Shown piece after piece: positions 35,333 to 49,303 of a stretch of DNA of 64,000 bases. This DNA is from Gorsachius magnificus (taxonomy: Eukaryota > Chordata > Aves > Pelecaniformes > Ardeidae), in NCBI GenBank assembly GCA_034008185.1, contig CM067081.1, forward strand, positions 104,479,265 through 104,543,264, in the 5' to 3' direction. The translations under genes and the position numbers were made by a program. Numbering within the stretch: position 1 is the first letter of the stretch; each line of letters starts with the position of its first letter. Below the pieces are notes generated by a model that saw nothing but the letters and a program-made list of their open reading frames with translations, was not told where the DNA came from and searched no databases.

Positions 35333-38300
35333 AAAATGTTTAGCCTCCAGATTGGGATGAGTTTTAGTCTTATGGTGGCTTGTGTTTTGGAAACCAAAGG
35401 CAAGATTTTTGATGGTGACTTTGTCAGGCCTGTGGCTTTGCTGGTTTTTCAACCTGCCGAAAAAGTGCAGGTAGCTCATGATGCAAGCACTCTGCTAAAT
35501 GCTACAAGAGCATGAGCACCACATCCCTTTTCTGTGAGATAGGCAGAAGGGTCATTTCTGCCCTCTATAACACAAAACCTGCCAAGGAGTGATACAGCTA
35601 GGATGATTTAATGTGAAGGGCGATTTTGTTATATATCTTATACCTGTTAAAGTTGCCACTCTCGGAGCTAAGAAGTAAAGGCCATTGCAAGCAATAGGTA
35701 CCAGCTCTGCCTGGAGAACACATTTCCAACAATGTGCAACAACTTCAGCTTCTAGCTGGGATGAGGAAAAGGTCTAATGGAGTCTCCAAAAGTTAAGATT
35801 CAAGCAGGGAACCCATCCTTTGGAGAGAATACTTCTTAAGCCTTCCAAGTAAAGCTTTCATAAAGCTCCCAAGTGCAGCTTTCAAGAACCAGAGTAGCTT
35901 CAGAATCAAAATCCTGAGGTTAGGTATCCATATATTTAAAACTTGCTTTGCTGAGAACAAAGTTTGTGTGACTAATTTTTTGCATGCTAAGTACAGGAAG
36001 GTGGAAACTGCTTTTCTTACCAGGCTTGATTAGTACAAAAGATCTGATGAGGCACGATCAGCCAAGTGCCAGAGAAAAAAGAATGTTTAGTGTTTAGGAG
36101 AGGTCAAGAGGATATACTAGCAAAGAATGTGAGTGACTTCTGTTTCTCACTGGATTGGTCATAATTTGGAATCACCATACTGCCAGTCTGATTAATAATT
36201 TACAGCTGTGTTCTTCTCCATTTTGTAAAAACCCATCTTGTATAAACTTAGGTTTCATAACTCAAATGAGAAAACCAATGTATGAACTTCTGTCAAAATC
36301 AACTCAACTCTAAGATCATCTTTACTTAAATACTAGTTGTTTAGTAGTGGGGTATGCCTACGCTTGTGTGTAGTGTTGGCTCTGGTGCATTTTGGCTGGT
36401 GGGGATATCAATAGAAAAATATGTAGTTTGTTAACGCATGCAAAGGAGGTTTAAGAACAGTGTGGTACAAAACAGTAACAGTATGGTCAACTCATTGAGT
36501 GAATAGAAGATTAATGTATTTAATTGTTACATGTTATAAACCAGAAAAATAACAGTTACTTGGTGAAAGACCTCGTAATTTTTTCTTACTTACCCCTTCT
36601 TGTGCATGCCCCAAGTGGCTGCATGCCTGTCCCAGAGAGCATGGGAACCGGTGGTGAAATCCCTGCTAAGCTCTACCACAGAAGTGCTAGGTGCTTCTTG
36701 GTCCTACAGCTTCTTCCTTTTCCAGTGTGTTTCCCTAACTCTGGGCCAGGGTGCTCTTGTGTGCCCATTCCAGGCTTGGTGTAAGGGGGCGACAAGAAGG
36801 TTTCACTGAGGAATATAAAGTTACTGTGGGTATGAGCCCCACTAACCCCAAGGGAGGAGACACCCTTGGCTGTGTGGAAAACCTAGGAGAGATGCAGAAT
36901 TGCAATTACTGCTTTTGGTTAAAGGGGTTGAAATCCCTATATGCAAAATGTATATGCTGCCCTGTAAGTTATTCTGAGATCAGCAAAATAAAACTGGTAT
37001 GAAAAATACTGAATTGTTAAAATAAGTCAAACCACTTGTCAGTAGGAAAAGCTGTTCACTGGGTGAACTGTTAGACATTCAGGTGAATATTCAAGCATAT
37101 AAAGGCATATCTTGTTTTCAGTTCAGATCCATGGCTGACACTGTTCACCGTATCCATTCTGAAATCTAATTCTTAAGGTTCGATTTATATTTCCCAGGTT
37201 TTATACATAGTCTTCAGTGCAATTTTTATGGATTTGACTGCTGTAGATTAGGGCCTAGTAATTGACGTTTCAGTTGAAACAGGATGTATGAAGTCAAATC
37301 TGTATTATAAAAAAACATTTCTGGGAGAATGGAGATTATGAATTTTTAAAAGTGTGAATTTTAGTTAAATTACTTATTAAGTGCCAAAGGACGTTCTGCA
37401 CACAGCACAAATATGGGAATGATGCTATTTTTGTCAAAAAGTAGACTAGCAGTGATATTTTTTTTGTCAGTGAGGAAATATTCTACTAAGCAAATTCTCT
37501 GCTTACCTATGTTTTTCACCTCTTAAGATACCCTGTAATTCATCTGGTATACTGGAGAAACAATGTAGGTCTCAGAAGTACATGGCAGAACTCAACAGGA
37601 TGGTGAAAAAAATATCCTATGCTAGCCTATTTTAAGAAGAGTAACAAACCAACCTTGCTGTGTGTAGTGGTAAAGCAATTGATTTCTAAAGCTGAAGACT
37701 TGCAATGGAGAGTTTGACTTTATTGGCTAACCTATGGCAACATGGAGAATGAGAAAATAGGGTAAAAGGCAATGTCAGAAAAGGTAAATTATCTGGAAAG
37801 TAACTTAAAGATATATTTCTACTCTGAAAAGATACCGTTTTTCCCTGCAACAAAAAAGAGGAGACACTGGATTTATTATTTTTTTTTTCCCTCTAGTGTT
37901 CCCTCAGCCCCTGAAACCTGTTGCTATGTCCAATCTGGCTATTTTGCAAGCACAAGTTAATTTCCAAGAACAGCGCTGTGTCTTCCTCCCGGGACTGAAA
38001 AGTTCAGCTGAGGTTCTTCACATTAACAACTATTGAAAATATTCCACAGGCAAAATTAATTGATAACTCTGAAACCAGTATGAGATGATGACCCCAGATA
38101 CTTTTGTAGCTTTATGTAGGCATCACTGTGAGGGTTCTTTATGCCAAATTTTGCACTTGTGGTTCACAAAGAAATGCAAATGCAGCCCGATGCTCACATT
38201 CTGTGTTGAAACTTGTAGGATGGGTAGTATTTTTTAAACACTTAGAGGAGGGGATACAACATAAAGGGAGGGTATCTGAGTAGTTTTTTTCACCAGAGTT

Positions 38301-41300
38301 AATGCTGGTTTCTTGGGGTTTGGTTTGAGGGGTTTTGGGGGGGTTTGTTTGGTTTTTTTTTTTTTTGTAGTTAGTACAACACTTCTAAATTTGCATGGTT
38401 TCCAGATTACTCTAGTACTCACAGAAATAACTTTAGCAATGTGGTAGGTAGAGAAAGGTAGAGAGAAAGCATCTTTTTTCTCACCTTACATATTTCATTT
38501 TAAGGCTGTTCTTATCTCCAAATAGACATACATCTGCAGGCCTTTAAAAGCTGGAGCAGGAGACGTACTCCTCTCTCCTTTCTCTAGTGAATATGTTTTG
38601 TCTCCTGAAAAATTATTTTTTTTAGTCTTCAGCTTCTCAAGACACTTAGGTTGCTGTTCATATGTAAACCAGTGTCAGTCCATAAATTCCACATCAATCA
38701 TCTAATTTCCTGCAACTCTTGTTTGCAAGAGACGTGAGAAGCAGCACAACTTTGCATGGGAAGCTTGTTTTTTCTGATGTTTTGCAAAGTCCACTTCCAC
38801 TGCCATAAGAATTAACTTTCTTATAAAATCTTTATTATGGTTTAGCTCCAATTTCAGTACTGTTCTTGGATTTGCAGTGTGCACCAACTCATCAGCCAGA
38901 ATGCCTTTCTCTGGAACACGTTTTTTCAATTTCAGAGCAGAAACTTCAATAACCTCATTTTTTTCTTCAGGTCTGTCTTCATCATTTGTTATCAGATTTT
39001 GTTGCACAGCTACATTCTAGACTGTACATTCAGTGATGTCAAAAGACCTTTGCTTAAGACATGTCATTACCAGCAAAAAATGATTAGATGTATTTGAGTC
39101 CAAATACTTCTCAGTTCTTGCATCCTCAATCCATCAATACTGTGTTTTAAACAGCTCATTTGGAAGTGAGCCCAGTGTGCTGACTTTATCTGAAGTATTA
39201 CGTGCATATTTATACTGAGGCACATACAGTCCTTATCCGCTGCAAAAAATGATCTTGCACAGCCAAAACCATATTATATATTACAGAAGCACTGTCTGGA
39301 GCAGATGGATTTCTGTGTTGGAAATCCGAATGTGTGTTGTTCCTGCATGGATGTTTCCTGAAGGAAAATACCAGGTTTGCTGTACACACAGTAGACACTG
39401 TTGAAAGCTTCAGACTTGCAGTACTTGAGCAGAGTCCAGAGAGCATGGGCCGTGGGTGGGCTCACCTGCGTGCATGAGGTCCATTTGCATTGCTGGTGTA
39501 GATTGATTGAACCCCTGTTGTGCTGTGCACACAAGAGTCACTGCTCACGTGTGTCAACAAAACCATTTATCTAGGACTACTGAGGAAGCCTAGCTGGAGC
39601 TTCCGCTCTGCTCTCCTGTTAGACATTTGGATATTTGGGACAAATATACTGGATTGGGTATTGCTAACACTGGGCTAGTGCCCGTTACTAAGTCTACAGC
39701 TTTAATCTAAGTGGATCAGTTATACATGAACATTCTTTTAATGACTCAAAATCCCTGCATTCATTGGATCATGAATCACCTTAAGGGCATATTGTCCTTT
39801 GAGGATGTGGGAGTGTCAGCTCTGGGCTTTTGGTTACTATCAACTCTCACTGGCCCCTGGTGAATGCCCAGGTTCATCATAATACGTGCCAGCAGGAGTC
39901 AACCTTACACCCATGGGAGTTTCTTTTTTGGCAGCATGGTGCTGCCATAATTTCAGCACTCACTACAAATTTGGTCTGTGTGTATCTGAACTGTCTGTGA
40001 GTTCTGTACTTGAGGGTAGGTTCTTGCAAACTTACAGCAATCTAGTTGCCTCTTAGGATGCATGTTAGGACTTGAAGAAACCTTATTACATGGACTGTGT
40101 GGCACCTGCACTGATCTCTGTGATAACCTTAGCTGAAAATGTTGTTATAGAGTACAGCTGAGGGTAAGAAACTCTTGTAAATATTTTCCACAAGGAACAG
40201 TAGATAACTGCTGTGACCTTCAACATGCCTTTCAAATGAGCATGTAGTCATATAGAAATAAAGTAATTTCCACATGATAACAGAATGTATGTGAGGATAT
40301 GTATCAGAGCCTTTGTATTTATCCTCAAAAGGCATCCTCCCTCCTGCCCTACCCCAACCCCAATGGTTAAGGTATTTTTGTGATGATTTTTTAAAAAATC
40401 TCCAAATACAGTGCTTTAGTGATGTGATTTTGTTTAGCTGTGCGTGTATTTACCTACTTTTTTGGTATTCCTATGTCTCTGAGTTTCTGTAAAATGACTG
40501 AACAGAAGAATCTGCAAACTCAAGTGGATATCTAGTTCTGTCCATAGTTTGCCTCAGATAACAGTGCTTTGAGAAACTAAATTTTGACCTGGGAGAGGGA
40601 AAGATCACTCTTATCCACAACATTGCACTTGGGTAAGGCCCTTTGCATAGCAAATATGGTTTAGTTTAAACTACTATTAGGCTTTGTGCACCTGAAGAAA
40701 CTTAGAATATGTGTTTGTGTTACAATGCTTCCGTCTTCTGAGACTGAAAAAACAAGGCAAGAAACAAGTTTATTGTCAGTTGGATGTTTGTTTGTTTTTT
40801 TTCTCTGAATTATGATTCATTTCTGGGATATTTGTGCTAACTGTTTGCAACCAACTTGACTGCAGTTGATCATGAGGAAATAATCAGGTAAAAATGTGCA
40901 CTTTGAAAAGGAAGACAAAAGTTCTTCACAAGAAAATACTGCTTTTGGTGACACTGACCCTCCTGATAGCCAAACAGTGTTTGCTGGGCTGATGGTAAAT
41001 GGAAGTTTCTTGCTTTTGAAATCCCAGAATGAAAGTAGAGAGGAAAAAAACCCTCTCCTTTTTATCAGTATTCTTAGTTTAAAGAGTCACTGTTTTAAAA
41101 GTCATAGGACAACATATATTTTATATTTTTCATTAACTTTAGACAGATTTAGGATATGCCAAAGGACCCTCTAGAAATCTTGTCTTGATTGGAGTGAAAA
41201 CCTTTGTCTCCCTGGAGCCTGTGGACAGTGCTGTTAGAGCAATGCTGTGTACTGGGTGGATTCATGTTCAAGATTAGATAAGGCTTTTAATTTCCAAGAT

Positions 41301-44300
41301 TATACTTTGAAGTGGTCCCAATACAAAGGATTATCTCATTTTAGGTGGTTTACTGGGTTTTATATGACAAGCACTTGAGATTTCCTGTCATTGCAGATTA
41401 ACATGCTGTTGTCTACCACACTTGTGGCTGTGTGCTGACTTCAGCTGGGTAGTAGAGCCAAATCTTTTATGTGAATGAGTTGGAATTATGCACGAGGCAG
41501 TCCTTTGACCTGATATTATAGTAATGGGCAGGCTGGTGTAGGATGAAACTCAGATGTCTGTCTTCACTGGAGTTTGACAAACAGTGAGAAAATATATTTT
41601 AAGGCTGACAGGGAAATAAGAATTCTGTTTTATAAAAAATTAAAGCTTTGAAATTTTTGCTTTTAGTCCCACACCAATGCAAAACACACAACAGGTACTT
41701 AATAAGCACACAGGGGAGAGAATTTTGCGGAACTGAAACTTGAGCCTGAGTCTTCGGTGTTTGTGTTTTACTACCAAGTTACTGTATATTCAGTTTCTCA
41801 ACAGAAATCAGAAAGACAGACCATTCAGGATTTGAAAAGTGCATGGAAAATTTAATTGAACCGGCTACAAAAGACGAAATGCTTCAACTTAAAGCTATTT
41901 TTTTGTCTGTTTACAGTTACACTTTTTCCCTTTTCAGGATTTTCATAAATATTGGTGAATATTCTGATGAAGTCTAGTCTCCAGTATGATGGAGAATGTT
42001 GCACTCAGAAGCAGTGAAGTTGCAGTCCATCAGTGCAGCTATTTGTTTAGTAAGATTCCAGCAAAATTTCCAGCATGATATTATGAAATAATGGGGATTA
42101 TGATCCAGAGCTGGCCAAGAATCAGAGAAGAGTCTTGCATAACCAAGAGAGTCTTTTTTTTTGTTTTAACCATATTTTTTTGTCATGTACAAAAAAAAAA
42201 AAAGATCCCTTCTCTGTTCTGAAGCATACTTCAATGGAAATGTCAGGAACAGTGTTTGCTCTTTAATGATCTTGCTTTTATAAAACAACTTTAAAATCCA
42301 TTTTAAAGACAATAATAAACTTTGATAAAGGAAAACAGGGTGTGCTTTCCCCTACAGAAACTCTGTGTGAAGGAAGGAGTATCCCTTGAGCACTTTCTGT
42401 GCAGAAACTTACCTCAGTTGTTCTAGAAAGAATAGATTCATTATGTTCACTGCCAACAAAAGTCATCTAAGGCAGAGTTTATGTATCCTTGGTACTTCCC
42501 AGCTGGGGTTGTCGAAGTTTCTGATCTCTTTATGCCAGGGCAGAATGACCTGCAGTACTTCTTCTCTGGGATTCATGTTCTCCACAGTACCCCATCAAGT
42601 AGTTTCATAGCGCAGATTTTAACTCAAAGTTAATACATCCTGTGACACATACTATCTTTTCCGGGGGTTTACCACAAAACTTTTGAAGGTGTCACTAACT
42701 GTAATGCAGTTAGTTAGCTTCTGTTTGAAGGTTTTTATTCAGGAAACAGTGGGTGTTGTGAAAATCAATGTATCCATGAGTTTCAGCATCTGCATTACAG
42801 TCATTCTGCAGTATTTAGAAAAGCAACATCAGGTTGAGCTCCTTAACATGTTGGTTGAGGACCTGAAGAAAATCTTAGCAATTTGAATTTACAAGGAGTG
42901 CCATTGAGTCCAGTCTTATAAGGCAACCTGAAATGTCAAAAAAAGTTCCCAGCTCATCAGATCTATATATTTTCCTAAGACTGATCTACTCAACATGTTG
43001 TGACTGGCTCAAGACTTTAGTATAAAGACCAAAGCCACTAGAAACCACGGGAGAGAAGAAGAAATCAAGATTCCTGGCTGGAACAATAGCAAAGAATGGA
43101 CCTGAGCCTCATTTTGTACTGCATGTGTGATAGTTGTTTCAAGCAAGGAACACCCCCTCCTTCTCTCTTCCTCAGAAATACATACACATCTGTTTTATTT
43201 GTGTTCACCTTCCTTAGGGTTTGATCTGAAACTCAATTCTTGAGACACTGAAGGTGTAACATACTGAAATCAGAGCAAAGATACTATTTAATTTGACTTT
43301 AATCTTAGTGAAACTGAACTTTTCAGATTTTTTATTTGTATTGCACTTTCTTCCTTTCTCTAGCTTTCTTTTTTTAATCTTGAGGAATATGATTTAATTG
43401 TGCCTGATGGAAGTATCTGATGGAACAATATCAGTTTTCACTTAGCGAACATCAGTGGAACCAAACAGTAAGTTGTTGCAGCACAAATATGCTGCCAAGT
43501 GTTTTATTACAGTCCGTCAGATTTATTTTGATTCAGATGAACGGATGATGTAGGCAGGAGACTGGTAATTAGAACTGTGTTAAATGTTTGCATTGACTCT
43601 TAAGTCCATCTGAATTGAATAAAATGCTGCTTTAAATATACTTTATGCAATCTTGAGTCAATGTTGTTTTGAACAACAGTGAGGTAGGCAGATCCTTGCC
43701 AGATGTCTTTGTCAACCTTTCTCTTTTGTATCTCATGAGCCCTGAGGAAAGGAGGACAGAAGAGAAACCCAGTTTTCTGGCACACCTCAGTGTGAAGAGA
43801 AGGCATGAAGAAGTCTACTTGGTGGCCCTCTGAAAGATGGGAAAAACAGCCAGCTGATGCTCCTGCAAGGCAATACACAGCACAGAATAAACAGAAGCAA
43901 AAAGGTGGTTGTCAACCCACTCATCTCCTGGAAAGGGCATGGAGATAATTAGTAACTGCATGGGGGAGGATTTTTTCTTTTGGCAAGAGAAATGATATAT
44001 TAAGGAAAGATGAAAAGGTTCATTTATTGACAGCACACAAATGACAGCTCTCACTACAGACCCATGTGAAATCAGATAGGGATCTCTGTGTGGGTGGGCA
44101 GCAAGAACGAATTCAGGTTTTGTGGATTGCTGGGCGACTAGTGAAGCGACCAGTACCTTGTTCATGTTACTTAAAGGAGAAAAAAACCTGCTGTACCTCA
44201 TGAGCTGAACTCCAGGGTTGGTTTGTGAACATAATTGTGAGGGAAGCGCTGTGGTATTAACACCACTCTGGTGGTAATTTTGAATGTATTTATTTTCATC

Positions 44301-44619
44301 CCAGAGCTGAAGTCTATTGGCTAGCCACAGTGGGCAGAGATAGATTGACCTTTTATTCCTTGGCTATGCACACTACATGCATATCCACAGTGTAAAACAT
44401 GGAGAGACAGGAAATTAAATATTGTGGCCTTAAGCCTAAAAGCAGGCTAAATCAGTAAATATCACCTGAATGGCAATTTTTTGAGTCCTGTGCGGCTGTT
44501 AGTCTATATAAAAGAAGGCTTGGAAACAGGTTTTTTGAGAACAGGTATGTTGTCCTTTCAGTTCACGTAATCAAAACACTTATCTGCTGAAACTATTTCC
44601 TTTCCCTAATGAAAGTACT
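35333..44619. other. Unassigned non-coding sequence
   Basis: No certain gene or transposon. It holds a diverged 25-bp tandem duplication (35838-35886) and two weak coding-like segments at 37897-38036 (plus) and 38702-39123 (minus), covered as findings. A G/T-rich low-complexity stretch lies at 38325-38370. Confidence 0.55.
35838..35886 (+). repeat. Two-copy diverged tandem repeat, about 25 bp
   Basis: The units AAGCCTTCCAAGTAAAGCTT and AAAGCTCCCAAGTGCAGCTT (each continuing TCA) lie head to tail, with roughly 80 percent identity judged by eye. It looks like an old local duplication. Confidence 0.7.
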
Positions 44620-44800
44620 GGAGTGCTGGAGTGGATTTACCTGGGAGGTTATGGAATTGCCATTGCTGAGGATCTTCAGAACTTGACTGGACAAGGCTCT
44701 GAGCCACTGATGTAACAGTGAGGTTTATCTTCCTTGGAACAGGAGGCTGGGCTAGTGAACCTCCAGAGATCCAACTCATTCCTAATTATTCTATGACTTT
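44620..44800 (+). mobile_element. Degraded CR1 3' fragment
   Basis: The order of landmarks matches a CR1 3' end: a GAGTGCTGGAGTGG segment in place of the usual ACTGGAACAGG, then TACCTGGGAGGTTATGGAAT, GAGGATCTTCAGAACTTG, GAGGCTGGGCTAGTGAACCT and a terminal TTATTCTATGACTTT. It carries many substitutions and small gaps, so it is older than the 31595 and 34610 copies. Boundaries are approximate. Confidence 0.72.
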
Positions 44801-46786
44801 AAACTATGATGGAATCTGAATTAATGATGGCATTATATAGGTAATAGCAAAACTGCATTAAAAATATCCCTTGCCACTGTAGGTTTTTTTCTTCAAGTTT
44901 TATCTGAATGCTTACAGACAGGCCTATATTTAGTTATTGCAGTGTATCTAAGCCTTTTATTCAGCATGGTAGTTTGGTGAAGTTAGACCATTAGTAATAC
45001 CCAGAAAAAACAAGTTTAGTTATTTTGGACCAGTGTTTTTTCCAAACTCGGTACCTTGAAGGACGGTTGATTGTTGGCTTATTCAGGGCAGTTAGCCCCA
45101 GCCACAGATATGTCTTCATGGTCAAAACCTAACTTCTTATGAAGTATAATACACTCAGTAGACTATTCTCTGGGGTTTATGTCCCTTCCAGCACAAACCA
45201 TTAATGTCAGTGAGACCGTGTTAAGCCACTAGCTCTGTGACCTTCCACCGGCTACCAGCTGAATGGGGCATGCTGTGGCACTCTCTGATTCCTGATAAAA
45301 GCCCAGCCACTTGTGCAATGGTAGTATTAACACTTTGGAAAATATGAGTCCATTGTCTAGGATAACCATCTTTTGTGAGTTCAGGGGGAAAGGGAGGTGC
45401 AAACTCCAACCCCAGACTGGTGTTCATAGAACAGACCCATGTCCTTGAGCCTGTGAGATACTGCAAGCCTTCACACCCAGCTTGGCTCTCCTTTCTGCCT
45501 GGTACTATACATGTGGCCTTATCCCAGTTTGGCTGGGTCTACAAATGGAAGGTGTTTTCTAGGTAGGTAGCTTATGTCTTCCATTGAGCCCAGGCAGTTT
45601 CTAGGATGTCCATTGATTTAAACTGCAGAGACTATTGAGAAAAGTGGGGTTTAGTTTATAATAATCTAACCCATGATATACATATTTAGAATGTGCAGGA
45701 CTGCTTGTTTATGTGTTCAAGTCCTGAAGAGAATAATACATAGCTTCAGTTGTATTGCTCAGGTATGGAGTGCTTGACCAACGCTGTGTACCCCTGTAAC
45801 ATCAGACCATCTCAGAACTGAATTTTCTTCTCACAAATTCTGTTTTCAGTGCTCTGTATCATGTAAATTCAGTGGCAGACTTATTGAAATAGAACTGGTA
45901 CTGCAGACTTAAGCCTGGCACCATATGCAGGGAGTGCGTGACTTGCTTTAAAGAATTCCCATGAATTTTGAAAGAGCTTTTGCGTATTCAGTATATTGAT
46001 AAGTCCATGGCTAGTTTTGACTCTTTACAGTTGCATTGAGGTTTTGTGGCCAACTGTCATGCTTTGAAATAATTTCCTTGTTCTGTAATCAATCTGGGCA
46101 GCTGATGGCCAGTAAAGGTTGCTGAGAGTAATTGAGTGTCCCAGTGTTCCTATCTGACTACTTTGGCTAAAAATGACTTACTGTTTATCATTTACCCTCT
46201 GAAACTTGTGAAAACTCTTCCCTGCAGAGCAGTAAGTCCTTGTAGCATCTTCTGGAAAGGGGGAGCCGGAGAGAGAAAAGGAACTGAAAATACATTTGAC
46301 AAGAACATTTGAGAATGAACACAGATTTTTGTATAATGATCTTGTAACTCATTATGATGTTTTTCCATTCTTTTTCCCACTCAAATGGCTTTATTGTGTC
46401 ACCTATCTCCTAATTTCCTTTCACGTTTCTTATTTTACTAATCTTTGCAGTAGATACCTTCACAATCTTAACTATATCTAAAGCTTTGTATTTAATACCT
46501 ATTTTTAATATCTGAACAGGGACCAGAAACAAAACCATCCACTTAAAATGAATGTGACACTGCCCCATCTCCCTTGTGTTTTTCCTTGCTCATGTGGTCT
46601 ACACATGGGACATCTTGGCAATGAACTTGGTTGCAAGCTTTGGAAACTTATAAATTAAAAAGCTTTTTTATATCCTATGTTCCTTTATTTGAATTTTAAC
46701 CCACTCCTTAAATGTTACATGTTGCCTGTGAAAAAGTTAGAGATGCAGGGAAAACTAAAACATTTGTTAATAGGCTACATCTATTG

Positions 46787-46806
46787 GTGGAATGTTGACA
46801 TTCCAC
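46787..46806. repeat. Short perfect inverted repeat
   Basis: Nine-base arms (GTGGAATGT and ACATTCCAC) flank a TG loop. It is in AT-rich unique sequence and is likely incidental. Confidence 0.6.
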
Positions 46807-49174
46807 TAAAAACTGGTTGTTAGAAATACTTTTTTTTTAAAAAAATGTGGGGTACTTTCTAAGTTGTTGAGTGTCTTGTGGTCATAATGCATATTGTAAT
46901 GTCATGTATACTTAAGTATTTTAAGGACCATAATGTCCTAATGAACATAATGTCATAATGCTTGAATGCAGCAGCGGTTTTCATGCATTGAAGTGTGTGC
47001 TCATATACCTGCACATGTGCAGTGGGTTCTCAAGGATATAGGAGCAGCAGGTAGAAATGGACAGAGAAAATAGGAGGACTGGTAAGATCACAAAGATCTA
47101 TTATATCTATATGAAAATTATGATGAGGGAGCTGCAGTCAAAATGAAATTCCACTGAAAGAAGGCAGTAGTTCCTTCTCTAAATAGGCACACACATGAGA
47201 AAAAGGCTCGAGGGTTTTGTTTGCTTTCTAACTGGTGCATGTAACGTTTCCCAGAATGCCATGCTCCATTATATACAAATATGGCCATAGGTCAGCATAG
47301 GCTTTATTCTTTGAGTCCTATTTTAAGCTCACTGCTAACTCTAAAATGTACACAGAAGAGCTGATGGGAATTTCTAGCATCCTGAAGACAACCAACCAAA
47401 ATAACTGTTCTGATTCTGCTGTGGAGAGGGGATGTGTTTCTCTTTTAGTACGGTGCCTTGAACAGAATACCGTATTTTGACCAAAGGTTGTACTTGAGAC
47501 AGATATTAATATCGTGAGGGTGCATGTCGAAAACAAAAATGCATGAACAGCTACTGTGAGAGAGTATATATGTAACTAGTCAAGATGCAATGTTTATTTT
47601 CTGCAGGATCTATAAGAAACAGCTACATTCAGTATCATCTGTTTCGATGTGTGTATGCAGAGTCAGGTCTTGGGCACAAACACTTTGTGTGTGTGTGATT
47701 ATTAGCATTCCTCTGTTGGAGTACTAAGTCACTGCACAGGGGATTTGAGACACATCATAAGCGGATTTGAAGCAACACAGACTTCTTTGGAAACAAAAAG
47801 AAATGAAAAATTAAGGTTGTAAAAGCCTAAACTGAAAAATAGAAACTTTGCCCTGCATATGTTTGTATTGGTACTAATGAAACATTTAAACGTGTCATAT
47901 TACATTACCCTGATGACACAACTTTTCCCCATAAGATCTACAAATGCAGATGTGATCCTTCTTTGCCAAAAGCTCCCTTTCTTGCCAAGTACATTGGACC
48001 ACTCCCAACACGCTGGATAAATCCAGCTATAGGTAAATACAATATTCTCTAACTAACTAAATATCAAACAAAGTCGATAAACTTATCATGTCAGTATAAA
48101 CCTACTGCATTTTCTCAATAAGACAGATAATCTTGAATGAAGACTTCTGTATTTTATTTCATGAAAACTTAAAGAGATCTCTGTTGTTACAGACAGATCC
48201 TCACAAATTCATCACTTTTGTCAAGGTGTTGCGCACTTAATGCTACTTTGCTATGAAATTTGGTATTTAATTACGCTTAATGTTGCCAAACAGCCAGAAG
48301 TGCTGACTTTTTAAACAGAATTGACAAATTAGGCAAATCACTGTTATTACAGTCATCCTCAAGACCCAAAATGACCGTGGTCTAATACACTGTACACAAG
48401 GTAATCTTTTCACATTGCAATGGCTTTACTTAGAAGTCTGTCTTTCAAGAGAGCAGAATTCCAGACAACCTGGAAAGCAGATGTTACACTTCAAGCTAGA
48501 GGTCTTGAAAGAGTTAGATATTTTATACACTGAAATAAGAGCCAGAGGAAGGGGGAGCTCATTGGGTTTTGATTTTCTGGAAAGCTCAGTATTGTAAAAT
48601 ATGCAGTCTTACTCAGTATTTGGTATTGCAAAACCTCTCTAGAGTTAGTGTTTGGAAGGTATGAAGCAAAGCCTTGGTCATAACCTGCCCTGTCCCTGCT
48701 TTCTAACTTTGTGCTATGATTGAGCAAACAGAGCTCTCCAGAGTTAATCTCAAATTAGGAAAGAGGAGTGCATGGTTTTTGGACATCAGTGTAGAAACTT
48801 GAATGGTAGTAGGAAGCAACTGTTGAATTGTGTGGCACTGAAAATTATATTTGATGCAAGAGTAAGGTGACTATATTTGAAGACAGAGATCTTAAAGCAT
48901 CCTGAAATGGTGTATGTCCATGTTACAGGTAGAGGGAAATTGGTTTCAGAGATGAAGTACATCTTGACAAAGTTCATACATAGATTGGCGATTAAACCAG
49001 TAGTGCTAATTCTGAGCTCCCATCCTGTGTGTTGGTGATTAGCTGACATTGCCTCCCACATCATGTCCCTTTCTCCTTACTTTGCATTCAGTGTCTCAAT
49101 AAGTCTTCTTCAAAAACCAGAGGAGCAGGAGTCTTATTTAACCAGTAAGTTCTTCTTCCACCCTACAGTAACAG

Positions 49175-49303
49175 TTGGTGAAACCTGAGCTCTACCAAAG
49201 ACAATGGGAAAAAATCTCGCTGAGTTTGAGGTGTCAAGATTTCACAGAATTTGCAGTTCTGTCAAACTTTCAATGTTTGTCTAAAGCCACACTGTTGCAC
49301 CAG
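49175..49303 (+). other. Candidate coding exon (low confidence)
   Basis: The segment is open for 43 codons in phase 0 from an acceptor-like site (pyrimidine run TTCTTCTTCCACCC, then AACAG before 49175) to a donor-like CAG with GTAGTA at 49304. Both ends are in phase 0, so it could be skipped or added without shifting frame. The predicted peptide begins LVKPELYQRQWEKISLSL and has a protein-like composition, but I recognise no family. The frame stays open beyond the donor to a stop at 49379-49381, which weakens the exon case. Open segments of this length next to splice-like sites arise by chance. Confidence 0.2.

Noticed and set aside
37655..37735. tRNA-like segment with an A-box-like TAGTGGTAAAGC and a weak B-box-like AGTTTGACTTT
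   Set aside because: The B box does not match GGTTCGANTCC and I could not form the four stems. At best it is a decayed tRNA-derived relic.
41143..41277. Good acceptor followed by 44 open codons to a TAG
   Set aside because: No donor, no family resemblance and no poly-A signal pattern. This length after an acceptor is common by chance.
42150..42195. T-runs followed by an A13 run, resembling a folded terminator or retrocopy tail
   Set aside because: Homopolymers only. No coding relic adjoins them, and terminator logic does not apply to a vertebrate genome.
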